Below are positions 43,073-51,522 of a DNA stretch of 64,000 bases, piece by piece. This stretch comes from G963665975 sp963665975 (GTDB lineage: Bacteria; Bacteroidota; Rhodothermia; Rhodothermales; Bin80): contig OY762508.1 in the NCBI GenBank assembly GCA_963665975.1, positions 2,914,001-2,978,000 of the forward strand. The letters run 5' to 3'. The notes beneath the pieces are model-generated. The model searched no databases and was not told the DNA's origin. It saw only the letters and a list, made by a program, of their open reading frames with translations. Made by a program: the position numbers and the translations under genes. Position 1 is the first letter of the stretch. Every line of letters starts with the position of its first letter.

Positions 43073-44605
43073 CTATTCGTAGTAGTCCATGTCTTTGTCC
43101 TCATCCGGCCCCAGCGAAGAAAGCATACTTCCCATCATGTCGTTGTAGGCAATCCCTTCATCTTCCAGTATCTCTTTTCCGACCAGGGAGTATTGATGTA
43201 GTGCCTCCAGGACGAATTCCATCATGGAGGCAATCTCGGCAGCATTCCCTGTACTGGACTGCTTTCGGACCAATGGTGACAGCCCGTCGACCTGCCGTAG
43301 CTGCTTCACGTAGTCTCTGTAGGGTAATTCCGGGTCTAGTGCTATCGATTTTCCTCCAGCGAACCACGCCAGTACCCGGGAGTAGAGGGAGCGACCGTTG
43401 CGCTTGTCCGACGGGTCCGGAAAATACTGTGTAAATATGGTCTTTATGGCGCGTCCTGTGAGCATGCGTGCCACGTTTCTGGCTCCTTCCTGCTCGCCTT
43501 CGTAAACGAGTTCCACCTTCCCCGTAATGGCAGCCTCGACGTAGTACAGGTCACTGATACGGGGCACAGTTCTGGATTCGCCATTCAGGAGCGCCCGACG
43601 CTCCGCCGCAGAGATCAATGCCTCCAGCGCTGCCCTCGTCATCCGCGCAGAGACGCCGGATTTCTGGTCGACATACTCACTCTCTCGCGCCTCGAAGGCG
43701 ATCTGTTCGATGATTTCGCGGAAGTAGTGGGGTATGTCAACGGCCGGGATGTCGCTATGGTTACCACGCGTCTGCCACGCCTCCTGGTTCGTGATTTCGA
43801 TGCCAATCTCAACCGTGCGCGGATAATGTGTGATGATCTGACTGTCTATACGGTCCTTCAGTGGCGTGATGATGTTGCCGCGATTGGTGTAGTCTTCCGG
43901 ATTAGCCGAAAAGACCATCATGATGTCCAGAGGAAACCGGATGTTAAACCCGCGAATCTGGATGTCCTGCTCCTCCATGATGTTCAGAAGGCCTACCTGA
44001 ATCCTCGCCTGCAGGTCTGGCAACTCGTTGACCGCAAACACACCTCGATTGGTCCGTGGAATAATACCGAAGTGAATTACCTCTTCGTCTGCGTACGTGA
44101 GTCGGTTATGCGCAGCTTTTATCGGATCAATGTCGCCGATTAGGTCGGCGATGGATGTGTCCGGCGTGGCAAGCTTTTCACCGTACCTTTCGGATCGATG
44201 AATCCATGCAATAGGAGTCTCGTCGCCCATCGCCGCCACCGTGTCGCGTCCAAATTTTGATATAGGGGCGAAAGGATTGTCGTTGAGCTCGCTGCCCGAG
44301 ATGACCGGTATATATTCGTCCAACAGGTCCGGGATCATGCGGATAAGACGACTCTTGGCCTGTCCCCGCAGGCCCAACAGGATCATGTCATGCCGTCCCA
44401 ATATCGCATTCTGAATCTGCGGTATGACGGAACGGTCGAAGCCCTTTATACCGGGAAAGATCTCCACACGCTTCCGGAGCCGGCAGATCAGGTTCCTGCG
44501 CAATTCATCCTTAACGGGGCTAACGGCATAGCCGGAAGCCTTTAGCGCGCCTAGCGTGCTAATATTGCCTCTCTGGATGTTCAATGTATTGACAGTCGAA
44601 GTCAC
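43073..44605 (-). CDS. MoxR/magnesium-chelatase-I-like AAA+ ATPase
   Basis: A 510-residue AAA+ protein related to Mg-chelatase subunit I and MoxR. It has the Walker A-like LGLRGQAKSRLIRMIPDLLD, PIAWIHRSERYGEKL, and GVFAVNELPDLQARIQVGLL, where a Walker B with Asn-Glu replaces the usual Asp-Glu. Further conserved parts are IMMVFSANPEDYTNRG, ITPLKDRIDSQIITHYP and GVSARMTRAALEALISAAER. It starts at GTG 44605. In bacteria such ATPases normally act with a von Willebrand-A partner encoded next door, but none is adjacent; the only DUF58/vWA-like gene is 33 kb away. Its remodelling target is unknown. Confidence 0.85.
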   Translation of the reverse strand: MTSTVNTLNIQRGNISTLGALKASGYAVSPVKDELRRNLICRLRKRVEIFPGIKGFDRSVIPQIQNAILGRHDMILLGLRGQAKSRLIRMIPDLLDEYIPVISGSELNDNPFAPISKFGRDTVAAMGDETPIAWIHRSERYGEKLATPDTSIADLIGDIDPIKAAHNRLTYADEEVIHFGIIPRTNRGVFAVNELPDLQARIQVGLLNIMEEQDIQIRGFNIRFPLDIMMVFSANPEDYTNRGNIITPLKDRIDSQIITHYPRTVEIGIEITNQEAWQTRGNHSDIPAVDIPHYFREIIEQIAFEARESEYVDQKSGVSARMTRAALEALISAAERRALLNGESRTVPRISDLYYVEAAITGKVELVYEGEQEGARNVARMLTGRAIKTIFTQYFPDPSDKRNGRSLYSRVLAWFAGGKSIALDPELPYRDYVKQLRQVDGLSPLVRKQSSTGNAAEIASMMEFVLEALHQYSLVGKEILEDEGIAYNDMMGSMLSSLGPDEDKDMDYYE

Positions 44606-44656
44606 AGGGGCATGGATGATACGATTTGCACGGCCAAAATGCGCTCTTTTTGCATG

Positions 44657-45688
44657 CTACACGTTGGTTCTCGTCCACCGGTACAGGCGTATTTCCGGGG
44701 TTGGCTGAACTACGGCGACTGCGATTTCAACTCCGCCCTGTGCGTGATGCCGCACATCCAGATCTATAGGATAGAACTGTTTGTCGAAGACTGGCTCGCG
44801 GTCCAGCAGTACATACTGCAACATGCCCCGCCGATCGAACACATCAATGCGCAGCCACCCTGGGCGCATGTTTAGCACGTAGAGCGCATCACCCAGCGGG
44901 GCAGCCGAACTGGTGATAAGAGGCGCCTGGCGGGTGTCGCCGTGCCGAAACGCGTACGTCCGTCGCAACATGGGAGAGTCGAATCCCATGAGCGCCATGG
45001 AGTCCAGTGGATTGGCAAGGTTTGCGTCCACCAGATCTACCTGCGGAAAGAAGCCAGACAGACTTAGTAGCGTGTCACCCCAAACACGCAACAGACCAGC
45101 ATTGCGCCATTCAGAGCCAGGAAGTTCAATGCGCGTGCGGACGTGTCCCTGGTCTCCGATTCGGGCTATAAATCCTGAGAAGTCTTTTGCCGTCGCCTTG
45201 AAGTAGATCGCTGTGTCGGAGGCGGCCGCGTACCGAAGCACCCCCAGGGGCAGATCACCTGGCAGGGCAATGCGGCGTACCAGTGAGTCGCCTAGCGCAA
45301 ACGCAATATGTCCGCTTGCCGGGTTGAGGATTAGGAGCGTGTCGCCGCGTATGCCGGCGAGATACGGGACGGCCAGGCTGTCCCAGGAGTGCTCCGCCAT
45401 AAAGAGTCTTTCGGCGCTAAACGCAAAGATGCTGTTGCGTTCGGCATCGCTTGCCAGCAGGCGTCCGTCCGAGCCGAACAACACCGTCCGCGGATAGGCC
45501 ATACTCCTACCGGGTGGGCCATTCAGACGGGCGACCAGTTGCAACGTGTCGGGCCGGATCCCGGACACAATCTGTCGCGAAAGGGAGTCTGCAGCAGAAA
45601 TGTCACTGGACTCCACGCGATTGCACGAAGATGGCAGGCATCCAGCGAGTGTTGCCCCCAGGGCTAGGAGCAGGGTCAGGCGAACCAT
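44657..45688 (-). CDS. Beta-propeller lipoprotein, diverged 6-bladed type
   Basis: A lipoprotein signal (LTLLLALGATLAGCLPSSC) leads into a 343-residue protein with repeated short strands such as YPRTVLFGSDGRLLASDAER, NSIFAF, DALYVLNMRPGWLRIDVFDR and GMLQYVLLDREP. Together these look like a six-bladed propeller. The classic GQGEGPGEF blade motif is missing here but present in the paralogue at 48799. Probably exposed at the periplasmic face or the cell surface. Function unknown. It sits downstream of htrA on the same strand, about 34 bp away, so the two may be expressed together. Confidence 0.7.
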   Translation of the reverse strand: MVRLTLLLALGATLAGCLPSSCNRVESSDISAADSLSRQIVSGIRPDTLQLVARLNGPPGRSMAYPRTVLFGSDGRLLASDAERNSIFAFSAERLFMAEHSWDSLAVPYLAGIRGDTLLILNPASGHIAFALGDSLVRRIALPGDLPLGVLRYAAASDTAIYFKATAKDFSGFIARIGDQGHVRTRIELPGSEWRNAGLLRVWGDTLLSLSGFFPQVDLVDANLANPLDSMALMGFDSPMLRRTYAFRHGDTRQAPLITSSAAPLGDALYVLNMRPGWLRIDVFDRRGMLQYVLLDREPVFDKQFYPIDLDVRHHAQGGVEIAVAVVQPTPEIRLYRWTRTNV

Positions 45689-45722
45689 AGTTGCGGTATC
45701 TCCATTTGCACCGCTTCACCGT

Positions 45723-46874
45723 CTAGCTATCCGTGCGTCCGATCGTGATTTGGAGACCGATGCGCTCAGTATCCCGGATGACCGCGCACAGAATGGTGTC
45801 TCCCGGCCGAAAATCGTGCAGGCGAGCCAGAAAGTCATTGGTGTTGGAAATTGTCTCACCTTCCATGGCGATGATGACATCGTAGCGCAGGAAGCCGGCA
45901 TGCTCGCCTGGTGACCCGGGTTCGATCTCGGCAACGACAACGCCGCTGGCGCTTGCGAGGTCAAGGGCATCGGCAATACGTTCGTCAACTTCGACGAATA
46001 GCAGCCCGGTATAGTAGGCTCGGTCGACGCTTCCTTTTGTGCGCAACTCGTCGATTATACGCTGCGCCTTGGCGGCGGGTACGGCAAAACCGAGCCCTAC
46101 AGAACCGCCATTCTCGCTGTAGATGGCTGTGTTGACCCCGATCACCTCCCCGCGCGCATTCATCAGTGGTCCTCCAGAATTGCCCCGGTTTATTGACGCG
46201 TCGGTCTGGATCATGTCGCGGTAGATGCGCCCGTCTCGATGGCCAAGGTCCCGACCGGCTCCGCTCACCACGCCGACGGTCACTGTTGGCTCGGCAGCCT
46301 CGAAGAGCCCGAAAGGATTCCCGAGTGCAATAGCCCATTCGCCCACGATTGGTCCTTCATCCGTGGCAAAAGTGAGATGTGGCAATTCGTCAGGTGGATC
46401 TACCTTCACGAGCGCCAAATCGGACACCTCATCTGATCCTACGAGTCGGCCATCCAACGTCTCACCGTTCGGAAAGGAGACGGTGATCCTGGTGGCATTT
46501 CCAGCCACATGATCATTGGTGACGATATAGCCATCCGGGGAAATCACGAAACCGGATCCCAGATTCTGGACTTGCCGCTCCAGAATCTGGGATCTGCGCC
46601 GCGGCAGGTATTGCTGAAGAAACGGATCACGGAAGAAGTTGGCAAAAGGATCATATTGTATGCGCTGAACCTCAATCACGTTGACACTCACGATGGCGGG
46701 CGTTGCCGCCCCCACGGCACGCGTGATCGCGTTGCGGCGGTTCAGATGCACCGAGTCGGTCAGGGTCACCGCCGACTGCGGCAGGACCGCACTATCGGTC
46801 TGCTGCTGGCTGCGGGCACTGTTCTGGCATCCAAGCGTCAGCACGGCGACAAGATAAACTAATAGGCGCGCCAT
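45723..46874 (-). CDS. HtrA/DegP-like serine protease with PDZ domain, lipoprotein
   Basis: HtrA proteases degrade or chaperone misfolded envelope proteins. ATG 46874 gives a lipobox start (LLVYLVAVLTLGCQNSARSQ), so it is probably lipid-anchored rather than soluble. The trypsin-like fold shows the catalytic residues in IVTNDHVAGNA (His), SDEVSDLALVKV (Asp) and INRGNSGGPLMNARG (Ser). TNDHV in place of the common TNNHV is a small oddity. A single PDZ domain follows (about 290-380), GVVVAEIEPGSPGEHAGFLR. A longer frame from 47027 would bury the signal peptide. It lies just upstream of a beta-propeller lipoprotein. Confidence 0.93.
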   Translation of the reverse strand: MARLLVYLVAVLTLGCQNSARSQQQTDSAVLPQSAVTLTDSVHLNRRNAITRAVGAATPAIVSVNVIEVQRIQYDPFANFFRDPFLQQYLPRRRSQILERQVQNLGSGFVISPDGYIVTNDHVAGNATRITVSFPNGETLDGRLVGSDEVSDLALVKVDPPDELPHLTFATDEGPIVGEWAIALGNPFGLFEAAEPTVTVGVVSGAGRDLGHRDGRIYRDMIQTDASINRGNSGGPLMNARGEVIGVNTAIYSENGGSVGLGFAVPAAKAQRIIDELRTKGSVDRAYYTGLLFVEVDERIADALDLASASGVVVAEIEPGSPGEHAGFLRYDVIIAMEGETISNTNDFLARLHDFRPGDTILCAVIRDTERIGLQITIGRTDS

Positions 46875-47179
46875 GGAGCACACGGTAGGTTTGCAGACTT
46901 GCGTCCTATTACGAGAGGTATGAAGCCTGGTTTCTTTTATCCGCCTTCCATCGGCACAGCATTCGGCATTTCCAAACTCGGCGACTAAAGCGAAATAATG
47001 GTATGCGCCAACGAATGTGTGGTACAATCCATTAAAGAATGTTGAGAGACACGAAGGCCATCCGGCTGTACCTGATCACGTTCGAGGCAGATGTCGCACA
47101 TGCGCTGACTGCGGGTCTCGGATCGTGTTAGCTAAATGTTCTGGTCTGGCAGCCGCTTGATCCGTGAAACCCATGGGTG

Positions 47180-47600
47180 TATGGGCGCCGTCGGTGTACT
47201 ACTGGCAACACGATCCGGATGATGTGTATGCGCCTCCTCGGGAGCGATCTGACGGGCAACCCGGACACCGCAGCCCCAACAGCTACAACTATGCATGGTG
47301 CGACAGACAGATCGCTGGCAAGCAATAGGCTGATCTCTGCGGCCGGAATGACTTTATCGCCGACTTGCGTAACTTCACCCGAGACACGCAAACCGAGACG
47401 GCCTGCGGCCGGTCTGCTAACCGAGAGCATACAACGGAAGCAGTGAACACCTGAGCAGATTGTGTTCATCTGGCTCCTCGCCCGGAAACCACGGCTCATG
47501 CTCGTCTCAGGCACCGGGAGCCGGGAGACCCTGCAGGAGAACATCAGAGCTGTTGCTGTCGAACTTGCGTGGGGTGGTCTGAACGATACCGAGAGGACAG
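47180..47600 (+). pseudogene. Decayed aldo/keto reductase fragment
   Basis: Parts of an aldo/keto reductase can be read in order on +, in frames broken by an internal deletion, a stop and a frameshift. Frame 1 holds SVYYWQHDPDDV (like the family's DLYYQHRVDP) and then RNDFIADLRNFTRDTQTE (like EDDFR..LPRF), after an in-frame TAG near 47329. Frame 2 holds TPEQIVFIWLLARKP, LMLVSGTGSRETLQENIRAV and AVEL, matching the conserved C-terminal TPAQIALAWLLA...PIPGT...LEENIGA. Only about half of the expected distance separates the first two parts. The rest of the interval from the htrA start to 47761 holds nothing I can name. Confidence 0.5.
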
Positions 47601-47761
47601 CTTCCTCTCCGGTCTTGAACAGGCCACGAATCCCGAACAGCCGGGGCGATGACTGATCGATAGGTGACAGGGCAGGCGTTATGAACACAACACGCCTCCG
47701 TCATGTCCGCGACGGGTGCGCCCGAATCCCGACCTTCGTATGAATATGGCGGGACCCCAAC

Positions 47762-48622
47762 ATGATCATGTTCAATACCATCGTGGGAAGTATTGTCTTG
47801 ACCCTAATAGTTACCGGCGGACTGGGCGCACCAGCCGGAGGGTTTCTTGTCGCTCTTCTGCAGAAAAGCCGTCTCGTCACGACAGTCCGACTGATCTTCT
47901 TGCTATTTCTTCCTGTACCTTCCGCATTTTCCCAGGACGATGAGAGCTCAATTGCTTCCAGCACCATCAGGGGTGCTGTCACGATTACCAATAAAGGCGT
48001 TTCCACGATACCCTCATTTACGTTGGGTAAACCTGCGGTGATACTTGATGCGTCTATAGGGAAGGAGAAACTCACATTTGATCCGCAACTCAGATTCGCA
48101 CTTGACGGAAAGCCCTGGTCGTTTTTGTTCCGGTGGCGATACAAATTCCGAGATTCTGGCAAGTATAGATTGAGCATAGGCGTGCATCCCTCGCTTTCTT
48201 TCAGGACCAAATCCCAAGTCTCGAATGGTACTGCAAATGACGTCATCGTAGCACGGCGCTTCCTGGCTGGTGAGTTGTCCTCCGGCTATTCGCTGACACC
48301 GATTATCAGTACTGGTACGTACTACTTGTATTTGCGTGGTTTCGAATCGTCTACTGCGAAGAATACGCACTTTGTCGGGCTAAGTGTGCGTTATACAAGT
48401 GCCCTCTTCTTCAAGCATTTCAGTGTGGTCATTCGTCCTCAGGTTTACTACTTGCGAATAGATGGCGATACGGGCACATATGTTACCTCCACGTTTTCAT
48501 TGGCTAACAAGCGCTTGCCGTTTTCGCTTTCGGCGATCTTCAACAAAACGCTACGTTCCAACATTTCTGGAGTCGAAGACTTTCTCTGGAGTATGAGTGT
48601 AGTATACTCTTTTGATATATAG
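47762..48622 (+). CDS. Predicted outer-membrane beta-barrel protein, unknown
   Basis: The 286-residue product has alternating hydrophobic strands rich in aromatic and glycine residues: FDPQLRFALDGKPWSFLFRW, YYLYLRGFESS, FSVVIRPQVYYLRID. It ends SMSVVYSFDI, a typical barrel end. It is not a TonB receptor, and I do not recognise the family. The annotated start gives an unusual N-terminus: a hydrophobic stretch (MFNTIVGSIVLTLIVTGGLG) before a second signal-like segment (TVRLIFLLFLPVPSAFSQ). The true start may lie inside, though no ATG is near the second segment. Context: decayed reductase upstream, propeller lipoprotein downstream. Confidence 0.65.
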   Translation: MIMFNTIVGSIVLTLIVTGGLGAPAGGFLVALLQKSRLVTTVRLIFLLFLPVPSAFSQDDESSIASSTIRGAVTITNKGVSTIPSFTLGKPAVILDASIGKEKLTFDPQLRFALDGKPWSFLFRWRYKFRDSGKYRLSIGVHPSLSFRTKSQVSNGTANDVIVARRFLAGELSSGYSLTPIISTGTYYLYLRGFESSTAKNTHFVGLSVRYTSALFFKHFSVVIRPQVYYLRIDGDTGTYVTSTFSLANKRLPFSLSAIFNKTLRSNISGVEDFLWSMSVVYSFDI

Positions 48623-48798
48623 ACGTACTTGACCGGACGGTTACAATGATGGGCGTAAAGCTGGACGTTCTGAGACTCTGGCTCCAGGATTACCGGGGAA
48701 CAGAGCTTTCCGGCAAGGCATAGTGCTGGTGAGGGCTCGCCATGTACAAGAATCCGGTCTTAGCCTGACAGCACTGGTCAATTAAATCCGCTGCCGTT

Positions 48799-49869
48799 AT
48801 GCATGCGACTCAAGCCCCAGTCAAATCCATGATGCCGCGAGCATTACCCTGTGTGGCAGCTCTCCTTGTCACGCTTGTTGCCTGCAACACGGGAGAGCGC
48901 AGTGAAATGGAGTTGCCGCTTAGCCAAATCGAGGGATTTCCATTTCCGATATACGAACAACAGGCAACTGTACGCGAATGGCGTGAAGTAAAAGTCGACA
49001 CGGTTGCTACTCTTGGTGTTGCGGACGAAAACCTGCTCTACCGGCCGATTAGTATTCAAGGCAGAAAGGACGGCGGGAGCTATGTTACAGATTATGGAGA
49101 CTATATGATAAAGAGATTTGACACTGCGGGACAGCTGATCGGGACGTATGGTAAAGGACAAGGAGAAGGTCCAGGCGAGTTCAGCAATCCTATGCCGCTC
49201 TCCATTGATGAGGCTGGGAATGTAGTTGTCCCTGACGCCTATCGCCGCTCCGTAATTCGATTTGGACCGGCGGGAGACTTGTTGGAGACCGGTAAACTGG
49301 ATTTTCAGCCGTACCGCATGGCCCTAACCAACGACGGACGCTTCTACTTCATGTTGAGCGGTTTCAGTGAGGAGGATCCTATGTTTGGCATTACCGATGC
49401 TTTGGGCAAGCCCCTCAATACCTTTGGAACTTCCAGCCTGCCAAGGCTCGGGCTGGGGGGTGAGCTGACGACAGTTAACAATGATCTGATTTACAGTCCC
49501 TTATATTTCGGGTTTATCGCACGCTTCTCTGATTCAGGTGGCGTTGTCTATGCGCGAGCGACAATGGATCAGGTGGATCCACCTGTCCTGGAGACATTCG
49601 AAATCATGGGTGCGACAGGAACGCGCTTCAAGTCCAGTGTTGCGGCGAAAAGCTTCTTGGCGTACTCCAATGAAAATCTCTACATGGACTCTCGCCCGCT
49701 GTCCGCCGAGCGAGCGGAAGCCACGGTCATTGATGTATATGATGCAGACGACGGATCCTACGATTATTCGTTCGAGGTACCGGGGAGTTGGCGGGACATG
49801 GACATTGAGGGCAACTACTTCTTCGCTCTCAGTGATACTGTGGGGACCGTAATGCGGCTTGGGTTTTAG
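48799..49869 (+). CDS. 6-bladed beta-propeller lipoprotein
   Basis: A lipoprotein signal (LPCVAALLVTLVACNTG, Cys near residue 29) leads into a 356-residue propeller. The first blade carries YVTDYGDYMIKRFDTAGQLI and GTYGKGQGEGPGEF, the hallmark of the 6-bladed family of Bacteroidota. Further blades follow: DEAGNVVVPDAYRRSVIRFG and GDLLETGKLDFQPYRMALTN. ATG 48829 is a possible alternative start. Many such proteins are predicted to be in the periplasm or on the surface; function not known. It has no obvious operon partner. Confidence 0.85.
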   Translation: MHATQAPVKSMMPRALPCVAALLVTLVACNTGERSEMELPLSQIEGFPFPIYEQQATVREWREVKVDTVATLGVADENLLYRPISIQGRKDGGSYVTDYGDYMIKRFDTAGQLIGTYGKGQGEGPGEFSNPMPLSIDEAGNVVVPDAYRRSVIRFGPAGDLLETGKLDFQPYRMALTNDGRFYFMLSGFSEEDPMFGITDALGKPLNTFGTSSLPRLGLGGELTTVNNDLIYSPLYFGFIARFSDSGGVVYARATMDQVDPPVLETFEIMGATGTRFKSSVAAKSFLAYSNENLYMDSRPLSAERAEATVIDVYDADDGSYDYSFEVPGSWRDMDIEGNYFFALSDTVGTVMRLGF

Positions 49870-49988
49870 GCTCGGGAAGACGAGAGTGTTTTCCGAGGCA
49901 TTCCGCTCTCTCTAGGCACACCGGCGGAATGGTAGATTGGCTTCTTTGCTTCGATCTCGTTAACCCCAGTGTGTCCGGACTGGTCGCG

Positions 49989-51518
49989 CTACCGCGCTGA
50001 CAGGATCGACCCGGCAGCCAGGGCGCCGGGTCCACACGTTAGTCCACCTCCAGGAGGTGTGCCGCTGCTGCACAGATAGAGGCCGGCAGTCGGAGTACGG
50101 TAATCGGCGCACCGCAATGTTGGCCGGCACAGCAGCTGATCGATCGCATGTTCTCCATGCCAGAGGTGGCCGCCTGGGAGTCGGTAACGGACCATCAGGT
50201 CGTGCGGTGTGGAGAGTTGGACATGTGCAACCAAATTGCGCAGCCCAATCGTGTATGTTGCGAGAGTCGAAAGAACGCGCTCTACAACATCCTGGCTGGT
50301 CCACGTGTTATCGTTTCCCCCTGGCACATAGTGAACAAGTGCACTGATCACGTCGTGACCATCTGGCGCCATCGTGTTGTCCACTCCGGTGTGCACGGCG
50401 ATGTCAAGTATCGGCGAAGCAGATGGAGCCCCATATTTTACGGAATCGAAGGCCTGCTCGATGGCCAAAAGACTTGGTGCGGAGCGGGCATAGGTCACAG
50501 GGCCAGCTATCCAGGGCACTTTCCCACGGATGGCAATCGCTACGTGCGCCACGTGTCCGCGGCTCCGATATTGTCGGAATTCCTGGTCAACGTCCACAGC
50601 ATGCACGTGCGGGTCCATCAGCCGGAATAGCACTTCCTGAGGTGCGCACGCCGCGGCTACGGAGCTTCCCAGGATCTCCTCCCCGTTTGCCAGAGCTACG
50701 CCCCGAGCGCTGCTGTCGCGAGCCAGCAGCACCTGCGTGACTTCCGAATTCTCGCGAATCGAAACGCCTGTGGAGATACAGGCCTGTTCCAAGGCCGCCA
50801 CGAGCGCTGGGGGACCGCCGAGTACGGGACGGTCGAACGTAACCTCGTGCAGGAGCAGGTTTAGCGTGGTCAGAGAAGACATGGGGCCGCCAAAGGTGGC
50901 CTGCACAGCGGGCAAGGCGAGGCCAGCCTTCAGAAAATCAGTCTCAAAATACTCTTCCAGAAAATCTGCAACACTCATGGGCGCAACCTGCAAGAGTTCC
51001 TGCATCGTGTCCCTCCCGAGCCTGCGGACACCGATTGTACGCTCCAGGAGCCGCAGTAGGCCTTGCGACGAAGACGCCGCGTACGGCGGCAGCGGCCGGT
51101 CGAATAGGGTCGCCAGCCACGGTTTCACCGTATTGCAGAACTTCCGATAGCGCCGATATGCGGCTGCATCGTTGGACGAGACCGCAGCGATGGAGTGTGC
51201 TGTAGCCTCCAGGTCGGCGCTCAGCGATATGGAGCGGCCGTCATGGGAGAGCAATGCGATAGGCACCGGCTGCGGATCCCTTTTCAGGCCAAAACGCTCC
51301 AGACGCAAGGGGCGTAGCAGGTCCCACCGGACGTTACACGTGGCGTGCAACAGGCCCGCTACGCTGTAGCCGGGATGGAATTCTTCCTGGCGCGCTAGTC
51401 CGCCAACAGATGATTCGCGCTCCAGGACGAGCACCCGCCGGCCAGCGCGCGCCAGAAATGCAGCCGCCGTGAGACCGTTGAGGCCACCGCCAATCACGAT
51501 CACGTCGAATTGGGCCAT
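49989..51518 (-). CDS. FAD-dependent oxidoreductase, phytoene-desaturase-like (third gene of the gcvT-like operon)
   Basis: A flavoprotein of the COG1233/CrtI-like group. ATG 51518 starts with MAQFDVIVIGGGLNGLTAAA, a Rossmann FAD-binding fold, followed by FLARAGRRVLVLERESSVGG and VAGLLHATCNVRWDLLRPLR. The C-terminal FAD-binding region reads GLYLCSSGTPPGGGLTCGPG. It is closely related in layout to the neighbour at 51523. Substrates of this group range from carotenoids to unidentified lipids or amines, so a function should not be named. It starts 4 bp after the preceding gene's stop on the minus strand, which implies translational coupling. Confidence 0.88.
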   Translation of the reverse strand: MAQFDVIVIGGGLNGLTAAAFLARAGRRVLVLERESSVGGLARQEEFHPGYSVAGLLHATCNVRWDLLRPLRLERFGLKRDPQPVPIALLSHDGRSISLSADLEATAHSIAAVSSNDAAAYRRYRKFCNTVKPWLATLFDRPLPPYAASSSQGLLRLLERTIGVRRLGRDTMQELLQVAPMSVADFLEEYFETDFLKAGLALPAVQATFGGPMSSLTTLNLLLHEVTFDRPVLGGPPALVAALEQACISTGVSIRENSEVTQVLLARDSSARGVALANGEEILGSSVAAACAPQEVLFRLMDPHVHAVDVDQEFRQYRSRGHVAHVAIAIRGKVPWIAGPVTYARSAPSLLAIEQAFDSVKYGAPSASPILDIAVHTGVDNTMAPDGHDVISALVHYVPGGNDNTWTSQDVVERVLSTLATYTIGLRNLVAHVQLSTPHDLMVRYRLPGGHLWHGEHAIDQLLCRPTLRCADYRTPTAGLYLCSSGTPPGGGLTCGPGALAAGSILSAR

Positions 51519-51522
51519 GGAA

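Noticed and set aside
47128..47688. 186-codon minus frame between htrA and the barrel gene
   Set aside because: The translation is compositionally odd and unknown, while the + strand holds an ordered aldo/keto reductase remnant that explains the sequence better.
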